A stretch of 18,974 nt of DNA from Bradyrhizobium sp. (lineage in GTDB: Bacteria > Pseudomonadota > Alphaproteobacteria > Rhizobiales > Xanthobacteraceae), in NCBI GenBank assembly GCA_028290305.1, contig JAQGKC010000206.1:1-18974 (forward strand), read 5' to 3'. The position numbers and the translations under genes were made by a program. The notes below the pieces were generated by a model. The model made no database searches. It was not told where the DNA came from and was given only the letters and a program-made list of their open reading frames with translations. Each line of letters starts with the position of its first letter. Positions within the stretch are counted from its first letter, which is position 1. This document shows, one piece after another, positions 8,578 through 15,092 of this stretch.

Positions 8578-9720
8578 TCAGATGCCGAGCGCCAGGCGCC
8601 CGGCGTTCACGCGCGTTGCATCGTCCTGAGGCGTATGGACACGGCCGCATAAAACGTCGCGGTAATGCCGCTCCAGCGGATTGGCACGCGTCAGGCCGTG
8701 ATTGCTGGTCAGCGACAGCGCGTCCTCGACGACTGCGACCGCGTTATTCGTGACCGTAAGCTTGACGATATTGGACTCCGACGCGCTCAGCAGAACACCG
8801 TCATCATAGTCTCCGGCAAAACTTTCGATCAGGCGCGCATTGACGGCGAGACGCGCTTCGATGCCGCCGACGATCTCTTGCGCGCGCGGCAGCGTGACAA
8901 GCGATGCCCCGAGATTGGCCGGCACACGATTTTTCAGGAAATCGACCAGCCAGTCGCGCGCGGCCCGCGCGACGCCATCGTAAATCGCGGCGACAAAAAT
9001 TGCATGGACCGTCGCCTGGGTGAAATCGGGCGTCCGCCATTCATCCGGTTTGCGAACATCAATTTCGTGGTCGAGCGGAAACACGACATCGTCGAAGACG
9101 ATGTCATGACTGCCGCTGGCGCGCAGCCCGAGATGGTCCCACGTCTCGATGATGCGCGTGCCGGGCAATCCCGCGGGGACCAGAAACAGGCCGACGCGCA
9201 CATTGGATTCGTCGGTTTTTGCCCACACCGCGTACCATTTCAGGATCGGCGCTCCAGTCGAATAGATCTTGCGGCCACTGAGCCGCCATCCTGTTTCCGT
9301 CTTCCGCGCGATCGTAGCCGGCAGGCCACCGCGCGACGGCGAACCGAGATCCGGCTCGACCCGCAGCGCGTTGATCAGCGCCACGCCCTCAACAGTTTCG
9401 CGCGCCAGCTTGCGTGAAAGGCGGCCCGGCCAGCGCGTGCTCCTCGCCATTACCAGATGCTGAATGTAGTGCATCGACAGCACCAACGCGGTCGATGGAT
9501 CGGCTTTTCCGAAGATGTTGATGACGCGGGCGGCATCGAGCGCGCCGCCGCCCAGGCCACCCAGCGCCGTCGGCACCGTGAGCGCCAGCAATCCTGCCTC
9601 GGACAGCCGATCGAAATTCTCGAACGGAAAGCTCGCGTCACGGTCGTGCTGCGCCGCCCGGGCCGCGAATTCGGACGCAAGCAGGTTTGCCTTGTCGAAA
9701 ATGGTCGGAGTTGCGTCCAT
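8578..9720 (-). CDS. Acyl-CoA dehydrogenase-fold flavin enzyme, DszC/SfnB-like
   Basis: 380-residue member of the acyl-CoA dehydrogenase superfamily. In sulfur-scavenging clusters such proteins (DszC, SfnB) use reduced flavin and O2 for S-oxidation instead of dehydrogenating acyl-CoA. Seen here: N-terminal helical domain (FENFDRLSEAGLLALTVPTALGG at 34-56), middle beta domain with GWRLSGRKIYSTGAP (144-158) and WDHLGLRASGSHDIVFDDV (194-212), and the helical C-terminus. The usual catalytic Glu motif near the C-terminus (YxGTxEI) is replaced by YRDVLCGRVHTPQDDATR, as expected for the monooxygenase-type branch. The ATG at 9720 is preferred: AAAGAG lies about 8 nt upstream and the family N-terminus fits. 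The frame stays open far upstream, but that part is antisense-like sequence inside the ATPase gene. The ATPase ends 35 nt upstream. Confidence 0.88.
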   Translation of the reverse strand: MDATPTIFDKANLLASEFAARAAQHDRDASFPFENFDRLSEAGLLALTVPTALGGLGGGALDAARVINIFGKADPSTALVLSMHYIQHLVMARSTRWPGRLSRKLARETVEGVALINALRVEPDLGSPSRGGLPATIARKTETGWRLSGRKIYSTGAPILKWYAVWAKTDESNVRVGLFLVPAGLPGTRIIETWDHLGLRASGSHDIVFDDVVFPLDHEIDVRKPDEWRTPDFTQATVHAIFVAAIYDGVARAARDWLVDFLKNRVPANLGASLVTLPRAQEIVGGIEARLAVNARLIESFAGDYDDGVLLSASESNIVKLTVTNNAVAVVEDALSLTSNHGLTRANPLERHYRDVLCGRVHTPQDDATRVNAGRLALGI

Positions 9721-9755
9721 CGAAGGCTCTTTGCGTATGGAACTGCCCCGAGCGC

Positions 9756-10553
9756 TCACCATGTCGCGTCCAATCCGAGCAGCCCCAGAATGTTCCGGCG
9801 CAGCTCCGCTAATTTGGGATCGCCCCGGTGCCGGGGATAGGGACGATCGACCGCGATGTCGGCCTTGATGCGCGCAGGCCGGTCGCTGAACACGATCACG
9901 CGGTTGGCCAGGAACACGGCTTCCTCGACGTCGTGTGTCACCAAAAGCGTGGTGAATCCGGTGCGCTGCCAAAGCGAGGCGATTTCCGCCTGCATGGTGA
10001 TGCGCGTCAGCGAGTCGAGCTTGCCGAGCGGCTCGTCGAGAATGAGTATCCGGGGATCGTTCACCAACGCCCGCGCCAGCGCAACCCGCTGCGCCATGCC
10101 GCCCGAAAGCTGGTGCGGATAGGCGTTGCGAAAAGTTGCAAGTCCCACCAGATCGATGGCCGCATCGACGCGGTAACGCTGGCTCTTCAGAATGCCCTGG
10201 GCTTCGAGACCGAGCGCGACATTGTCCCAGACCTTTCGCCATGGGAACAGCGTCGGATCCTGAAACACCACGACCCGCGAAGGAAACGGTCCCGTGATCG
10301 GATTGCCGTCTTCACGCAACGTGCCCGAGCGCGGTGGTTCAAGCCCGGCGACCAGACGCAGCAAGGTGGATTTGCCGCATCCGGACGGACCGAGCAGCGC
10401 GACGAATTCACCGGGTTTTACGCCGAAGCTGACGTCATCCAATACAGGCAGGATGGCGCCATCGATGTCGAAGGCATGGCTTACGCCTTCGACATCCAGC
10501 GAAGCTCCGGCGACCGCCGGCAGATCGCGTTCGGCTACCGCGAGCGCTACCAT
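9756..10553 (-). CDS. ABC transporter ATPase, SsuB/TauB type
   Basis: Cytoplasmic ATPase subunit (265 residues) powering the sulfonate/nitrate-type importer of this operon. Motifs in order: Walker A GPSGCGKST (55-63), Q-loop Gln98 in VVFQDPTLFPW, signature LSGGMAQR (149-156), Walker B ILILDEP (169-175), D-loop and H-loop His207 in LLVTHDVEEA. VTHDVEEAV.LANRV and the length are typical of the SsuB/TauB/NrtD group. The start chosen is the ATG at 10553, which overlaps the permease end (TAG at 10547-10549) by 7 nt. A longer frame to 10688 exists but lies within the permease gene and has no ABC-like sequence. The overlap indicates translational coupling. Confidence 0.93.
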   Translation of the reverse strand: MVALAVAERDLPAVAGASLDVEGVSHAFDIDGAILPVLDDVSFGVKPGEFVALLGPSGCGKSTLLRLVAGLEPPRSGTLREDGNPITGPFPSRVVVFQDPTLFPWRKVWDNVALGLEAQGILKSQRYRVDAAIDLVGLATFRNAYPHQLSGGMAQRVALARALVNDPRILILDEPLGKLDSLTRITMQAEIASLWQRTGFTTLLVTHDVEEAVFLANRVIVFSDRPARIKADIAVDRPYPRHRGDPKLAELRRNILGLLGLDATW

Positions 10554-11590
10554 TTCACGACGCCTTTCTGCCAGACCAGCAGCCGGTCGCGCGTTCTGAA
10601 CAGCAATGTGATCGCGCCCGAGCACAACAGCGACATGACGATCAGCGCCGCATACATGTTCGAATAGGCCGCCCAGCCCTGAGCCCATTGCAGATACCAG
10701 CCAAGCCCTGCCTTGACGCCGATCATTTCGGCGACGACCAGAACGGCGAACGACGATCCGAGGCCCATGAAAAGGCCGACAAACACGTGCGGCAGCGCCG
10801 CGGGAATCGCGACCTTCAACACCAGGAATGACGGCTTGGCGCCGAGGGTTCGCGCGACGTCGTAATAGGCGTTACTGACGCTTGCGACGCCGGACCAGGT
10901 CAGCACCGTCACCGGAAATCCCGTCGCCAAAGCGATCAGGAACGTGCTCGCGCTCCAGCTCGACGGAAAGGTGAAGAAGGCGAAGGGAAGCCACGCCGTC
11001 GCCGGCAGCGGTCCGATGAACCGCAGCACCGGGTGCACCCAGTAGCCGATGCTGCGCGACCATCCAATCGATACGCCGGTCAGGAAGCCGACCGTCGCTC
11101 CGATCGCGTAGCCACCGAGCTGAAGTTTCACCGACGCAAAAACGCTGTCGAGCAGTTTTGGGAGATCATCGGTATAGACTTCGACGATGGCTTGCGGCGG
11201 TGGAAAGAACGGCAACGGCAGCCACTCGAACTTTGCGGTCGCGACTTCCCACAGCGTCAGCAACAGCCCGAGAGCCAGCAGCCATGGTGCCCGCAATTGC
11301 AGGCCTGCACCGAAGCGGCCAAGCAAGCTCCCACTCAACGTCACCAGAAGAATACCGCCCGCGATGAAAAATGCGGCGATAGCGAGTTCATGTGTCCGCG
11401 ACCAGTCGCCGAGATCTTCCCACAATAGGCACGAGAGACCAAAGCCGACCCATGCCAGGCTTGCAAATACCGCGGGCCCGTTTGCCAGGAATGACGAGGG
11501 AAGCGACAGCGGGCGCCCCGCAATGGCAGCGCCCTCTTCAGCGGATTGCGCAAGCACAGCCGTCTTAGACGCTGCCGAATACATCGACAT
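10547..11590 (-). CDS. ABC transporter permease with extended N-terminus
   Basis: Inner-membrane permease of the SsuC/TauC/NrtB family, 347 residues, noticeably longer than the usual 250-290. The canonical part starts near residue 100 (WLLALGLLLTLWEVATAKFEWLP) and includes LPLPFFPPPQAIVEVY, FIGPLPATAWLPFAFF (191-206) and the EAA loop DVARTLGAKPSFLVLKVAIPAALP (244-267) that docks the ATPase. The extra N-terminal 100 residues hold two further hydrophobic segments, about 38-57 and 68-92. The ATG at 11590 overlaps the binding-protein stop by 26 nt; an in-frame ATG at 11584 is equally possible. The downstream ATPase overlaps by 7 nt. Substrate is unknown; neighbours suggest an organosulfur compound. 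Confidence 0.92.
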   Translation of the reverse strand: MSMYSAASKTAVLAQSAEEGAAIAGRPLSLPSSFLANGPAVFASLAWVGFGLSCLLWEDLGDWSRTHELAIAAFFIAGGILLVTLSGSLLGRFGAGLQLRAPWLLALGLLLTLWEVATAKFEWLPLPFFPPPQAIVEVYTDDLPKLLDSVFASVKLQLGGYAIGATVGFLTGVSIGWSRSIGYWVHPVLRFIGPLPATAWLPFAFFTFPSSWSASTFLIALATGFPVTVLTWSGVASVSNAYYDVARTLGAKPSFLVLKVAIPAALPHVFVGLFMGLGSSFAVLVVAEMIGVKAGLGWYLQWAQGWAAYSNMYAALIVMSLLCSGAITLLFRTRDRLLVWQKGVVKW

Positions 11591-12668
11591 AGATCCGCTC
11601 CGCGAATTTTGCCGTGTCGGTGCTCGGCTTGAAGACCGACACGAGCTTCAGGTCGTCCGCATAGGCTTTCAGCTCCTGCTTGAGCACGGCGCCGACGGGG
11701 TGGTGATGATGGGTGTGATAGCGAACCATCGCCTGCAGATCCTGCAGGCTGGCGGCTTTGGGCGCGTAAGGCTGGAACGACGCGGCGGCCTTGTCCGGAT
11801 TCTGCGCCGTGAACATCGCGGCGTCGAGCAGCGCCTGCGTGATCGCCCGCGCAACCAGCGGCTCCTCACGCACAAGACTGCCGCGCAGTCCAACGATGCA
11901 GCAGGTTTTGTCTTTGTACTCGCCATCAAGATTGGAAGCGACTTCCTTGTAGGCGCTGTCCTTCAGCCAGAGATATGCGATCGGGTCCGAAGCCAGAAAC
12001 GCCTGGACTTCGCCCTTCTCGACGGCGAGTTGCAGCAGGTTTCCGGGGTAAGCGCGCCAATCGACATCCTTGTTGGGATCGATACCCTGCTTCGCGAGCT
12101 GGATCGAAAAGAAGTTCTTGTCGGGGCCGGCGAGATCACCGACCGCGACGATTTTTCCCTTGAGGTCGGCAAGCTTGTCGACGCCCGAGTTTGAGCGGGA
12201 CAACACACGCATGCAGCCACCATGGGTTCCGGCGGCGATCTTGACATCAAAACCCTGCTCAAGCGGCTTCAGCCAGCGGAGCGCCATGCCGAGGCCAGCA
12301 TCGGTCTTGCCGGTCGCGATGGCTTCAAGAAGCTGATCGGTCGAACCGCTGTAGTTGACCAGCTCGACGTCGAGGTTTTGTTTTTGGAAGAAACCGTGGT
12401 CGATGGCCACCGGCAGTGGCGCGAGGCACACCGCGCCGGCATTCCAGGACAATTTGAGCTTTCGTGGCGCACCCGTGAGCGCTGGCGCATCGGACGACGT
12501 CTTGCAGATCGGAAATTCCGAGAAATCGATACCGGGCGCCGCCGCGCGAAACGGAAACGCCTGGGCGCCGAATACGCTCATCGGTGCCGCGAACGCCGCT
12601 GCGGCTCCCGCGCGCAACACTGTACGGCGATCCAGCAATATTTTTTTCTGCTTAAAGTCTCTCGGCAT
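11565..12668 (-). CDS. Tat-type NMT1/nitrate-sulfonate family binding protein
   Basis: Periplasmic substrate-binding protein, 367 residues, first gene of the second operon and the presumed receptor for its permease and ATPase. The ATG at 12668 has a good ribosome site (AGGAG about 6 nt upstream). A twin-arginine-like signal is visible: LLDRRTVLRAGAAAAFAAP (Arg14-Arg15), cut perhaps near residue 35-45. The mature part has KLKLSWNAGAVCLAPLPVAIDHGFFQKQNLDVEL, GSTDQLLEAIATGKTDAGLGM and LADLKGKIVAVGDLAG, the pattern of nitrate/sulfonate/taurine-type receptors. It is only distantly like the four SsuA-like proteins in the window. Odd points are several cysteines (56, 81, 152, 256, 257) and a histidine run HTHHHH at 318-323. 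The ligand cannot be named from sequence. Confidence 0.88.
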   Translation of the reverse strand: MPRDFKQKKILLDRRTVLRAGAAAAFAAPMSVFGAQAFPFRAAAPGIDFSEFPICKTSSDAPALTGAPRKLKLSWNAGAVCLAPLPVAIDHGFFQKQNLDVELVNYSGSTDQLLEAIATGKTDAGLGMALRWLKPLEQGFDVKIAAGTHGGCMRVLSRSNSGVDKLADLKGKIVAVGDLAGPDKNFFSIQLAKQGIDPNKDVDWRAYPGNLLQLAVEKGEVQAFLASDPIAYLWLKDSAYKEVASNLDGEYKDKTCCIVGLRGSLVREEPLVARAITQALLDAAMFTAQNPDKAAASFQPYAPKAASLQDLQAMVRYHTHHHHPVGAVLKQELKAYADDLKLVSVFKPSTDTAKFAERIYVDVFGSV

Positions 12669-13149
12669 CTCGTTCTCCTGCTTTCGCAGCGGCATGAAGC
12701 CGCCTTCGGCGCAACGCGATGACGCTGCGGCCGGTATGCTCGACGTGACAATCAGTGAATTCGGTTCAATCCCGGCGAGCTTCCAGCTCTCGCTCCGTTG
12801 AAATGATGCCCGGATGATGCGTGGCGGCATCGCAATCGTCAATGAAATGGAATTTTGAATGTGAGAGCGAACGGAGAGATTATCTCCACGATCATAATGT
12901 TCTGCGATGAAACGGTTTTGGTGCTTTCGACAAATGTGCATCGGCCTCAATTCGGTGCGGTGCCGATCTGTTCAAGCGAATTTATGCCGGCAGCAGACAA
13001 GTTTCGCAACGACTCGGCAAACGAGAGGATCGTTGCTCGCGGTCTCGAATATTCAGTTAGTCATTTTATTGACTGCAATCCGGTTGCTCGTAGGCTTTGG
13101 GCTTCGCCGATCGGCTTAGTTATCGAGCAAACCAGAAAGAACTACGAGC
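12669..13149. other. 481-bp divergent promoter region
   Basis: Intergenic stretch between the leftward six-gene operon and the rightward lone binding protein. It should carry control sites for both. A rightward open frame (12855-13169) has no recognisable product and runs into the next gene, so I do not call it. Seen here are a possible plus-strand promoter at 13069-13096 and three copies of TTGCTCG near the right end (13033-13039 and 13084-13090 direct, 13124-13130 inverted). No RNA gene was recognised. Confidence 0.5.
13069..13096 (+). promoter_or_regulatory. Possible sigma-70-type promoter for the lone binding protein
   Basis: TTGACT at 13069-13074 (five of six bases of the -35 consensus TTGACA) and TAGGCT at 13091-13096, spaced 16 nt. 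The -10 match is weak (3 of 6). It lies about 55 nt before the ATG at 13150. A copy of TTGCTCG falls in the spacer, where a regulator could act. Confidence 0.25.
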
Positions 13150-14139
13150 ATGAATACGATCAAACCTGAATCCAAAATACGTAGGCGCCTTCGTATTGTC
13201 GGCGCTACGCTGTTCGGAGCGGCCTTGGGGTTTGCAGTCACCGCATCCGCGCTGGCCGCAGACGCCGTCACGCTTCGGGTCGGCGATCAGAAGGGTGGCA
13301 ATCGCTCCCTTCTCGATATTGCGGGGCTCGCCCAGGATCTTCCTTACAAGATCGAATGGTCCGAATTTCCCGCGGCCGCGCCCATTCTTGAAGCACTCAA
13401 CGCGGGCGCGCTGGATGTCGGATACACCGGCGATCTGGCTTTCCTGACCGTGTACGCCGCGGGCGCACCGATCAAAGCCATCGGAGGCACCCGCGCCGAC
13501 GCCCGGACCCAAGCCATTCTGGTTCGTCAGGATTCGCCGATCAAAACCGCCGCCGACCTGAAGGGCAAGAGATTGGCCGGTACACGCGGAGGCTGGGGCC
13601 AGTTCCTGATCGACGCGACGCTGGAAAAGGCGGGACACAAGATCGACGACGCCACATTCGCGCCGCTGGGTCCGGTGGATGCGAAGATTGCGCTGGTTGC
13701 GGGATCGATCGACGGATGGGCGGTCTGGGAGCCCTACGTGTCCTACGCAACCCTCAAGGACAATGCGCGGATTGTTGCGGACGGCGACGGCCTGACACCT
13801 ACCATCACTTTCCTGGTGGCATCGGACCAGGCCATCGCCAGCAAGCGAGCCGCGGTGCAGAATCTGGTTCAAAGGCTCAACAAGGCGCGGCTATGGTCGC
13901 TGGACCATCTGGGCGAATATGCCAAGAGCACCGCCGATTTGACCAAGCTGCCCGAAGACGTGCTGCTCAGCGCTTACACCGCGCAACGCACCAGCCCGAT
14001 CGTCATCGACGCAAGCGTCGTCAAGGAGGTTCAGGAAGCCTCCGACCGTGCCACCCGATATGGCATCCTTTCCAAAGCGCTCGATGTCAGCAAAGCGGTG
14101 GATCGCAGCTTCACGGCAGCGTCGGCCGGATCCAACTGA
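13150..14139 (+). CDS. Lone SsuA-family sulfonate-type binding protein
   Basis: Periplasmic substrate-binding protein, 329 residues, transcribed alone and away from the six-gene operon. The N-terminus has a long basic region (KIRRRLRIVG), a hydrophobic core and a likely cut at ASALA/AD near residue 36; the RRRLRIVG stretch is only weakly Tat-like. Mature motifs TLRVGDQKGG, PYKIEWSEFPAAAPILEAL, IKTAADLKGKRLAGTRGGWG and GSIDGWAVWEPYVS make it a close paralog of the protein at 6505-7446. No permease or ATPase follows; a terminator comes within 25 nt. It probably delivers a second ligand to the importer encoded across the divergent promoter, but that is inference. The ribosome site is weak (AAAGAA). 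Confidence 0.9.
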   Translation: MNTIKPESKIRRRLRIVGATLFGAALGFAVTASALAADAVTLRVGDQKGGNRSLLDIAGLAQDLPYKIEWSEFPAAAPILEALNAGALDVGYTGDLAFLTVYAAGAPIKAIGGTRADARTQAILVRQDSPIKTAADLKGKRLAGTRGGWGQFLIDATLEKAGHKIDDATFAPLGPVDAKIALVAGSIDGWAVWEPYVSYATLKDNARIVADGDGLTPTITFLVASDQAIASKRAAVQNLVQRLNKARLWSLDHLGEYAKSTADLTKLPEDVLLSAYTAQRTSPIVIDASVVKEVQEASDRATRYGILSKALDVSKAVDRSFTAASAGSN

Positions 14140-14156
14140 CGCAAGATATCGCGACC

Positions 14157-14189
14157 AAAAAAAGGGCCGGCAATATCTGCCGGCCCTTT
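14157..14189. terminator. Bidirectional intrinsic terminator
   Basis: Perfect 12-bp inverted repeat AAAGGGCCGGCA (14161-14172) and TGCCGGCCCTTT (14178-14189) with a 5-nt loop. Read on the minus strand it is followed by seven T (from the A-run at 14157-14163), a strong terminator for the dioxygenase operon ending at 14213. Read on the plus strand it has a shorter T-tract (TTTCTCAT) and can end the binding-protein transcript. It lies exactly between the two convergent stops. Confidence 0.93.
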
Positions 14190-14212
14190 CTCATAGGTTG
14201 TACGCATACAGC

Positions 14213-15058
14213 TTAGTTCGCGTGAAACACCAGTGTGCGCAATTCAATGCTCTCGCGCGGCAGGGCATCGGGAGGCGTGGTCGGATCGGCAAAGGCGGTA
14301 TGGGGTGCAAAGCGCGCGCGCCCATCGGTCTTGGAATCGAAGCACTTCAGCAGCAGGATTTCATCGGCCGTCATGCCCGGCACGTAGAACCATTGATGAT
14401 CGGGATTATATTTCACCGAATAGGTTTCGCCGACGCGATTCGGATAGACGAGGTCGGAAGCGACCAATTCGTCGGGCGTCACGGTGCGGGCATCGCAGAC
14501 CGCCAATGGCGAGTCCAGCAGCGGACCTCGAATCGGCCGCCAGAGATTAATGATCTGCACCCTGCCCTTCAGCAGTTGTTCGGCCTCGTCCGGAATGAGA
14601 TCGCGCACCCGTTGCGGGCCTGATTTCTCGGTGTGATCGACATGGACGCGTGCAACGGGTTGGCGCGGACTGCCGTCGCGGACATCGGCTGCACCCGGCA
14701 CGCGCTTGCGTACGGTGTGGTCAAAAATGAATACGCGGTCGGCGCCGGTTGCGGCTTTGATCAGGCGCTCGGCCTCCGGATAGTAGACACTCTTGATCTC
14801 GTCTTCGTCGTAGAAATCCTTCACCGAACTTTCCTGCCGAACCAGGGCAAATCCCTCACGGTCGAGCGAAACTGTCCCGCTGACCGGACGGATGTCATGA
14901 ATGGGCAGGCGGTGCGGCTCCGGCACGATGTTCGACTTGGGCTCGCCCGACGGCGGCTCGAAGGTGTAGGTTCGCGGTCTGTCCAGAGGGGGCGCCAGAT
15001 AATTGAGATCGGCCGTGACGAACGACAACGCCGCGATCTTTTGGTTTTGCAGTCCCAT
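14213..15058 (-). CDS. CmcJ/NvfI-family Fe(II)/2-oxoglutarate-type oxidoreductase
   Basis: Probable cytoplasmic non-heme iron oxygenase, 281 residues. The sequence resembles the CmcJ/NvfI family, which includes the cephamycin 7-methoxylation component CmcJ and fungal Fe(II)/2-oxoglutarate enzymes. Family-like stretches are RVHVDHTEKSGPQRVRDL, INLWRPIRGPLLDSPLAVCD, DLVYPNRVGETY, HQWFYVPGMTADE and APHTAFADPTTP. The likely iron ligands are His139-x-Asp141 and His221 (in NPDHQWFYVPGM), and the arginine near PRESIELRTLVF could hold 2-oxoglutarate; this is by analogy. The ATG at 15058 has a good ribosome site (GGGAG about 9 nt upstream); an open frame to 15187 overlaps the SDR gene and is rejected. 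It follows the SDR by 34 nt, so they form an operon. The substrate is unknown. Confidence 0.85.
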   Translation of the reverse strand: MGLQNQKIAALSFVTADLNYLAPPLDRPRTYTFEPPSGEPKSNIVPEPHRLPIHDIRPVSGTVSLDREGFALVRQESSVKDFYDEDEIKSVYYPEAERLIKAATGADRVFIFDHTVRKRVPGAADVRDGSPRQPVARVHVDHTEKSGPQRVRDLIPDEAEQLLKGRVQIINLWRPIRGPLLDSPLAVCDARTVTPDELVASDLVYPNRVGETYSVKYNPDHQWFYVPGMTADEILLLKCFDSKTDGRARFAPHTAFADPTTPPDALPRESIELRTLVFHAN

Positions 15059-15092
15059 GTTCTTCTCCCGTTTGTTAGCTGTTGTCTGGCTT

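Noticed and set aside
9721..10242. N-terminal extension of the DszC-like protein
   Set aside because: The frame is open, but the extra 174 residues are basic, motif-free and lie inside the ATPase gene on the same strand in another frame; the start at 9720 has a ribosome site and the family N-terminus.
10554..10688. Longer start for the ATPase
   Set aside because: The extra residues overlap the permease gene and bear no ABC-like sequence; the start at 10553 gives the normal length.
12669..12950. Longer start for the NMT1-type receptor
   Set aside because: It would bury the Tat-like signal about 95 residues inside the protein; the ATG at 12668 has a clear ribosome site.
12855..13169. 104-residue plus-strand frame in the divergent promoter region
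   Set aside because: No recognisable motif or ribosome site, and it overlaps the start of the well-supported receptor gene.
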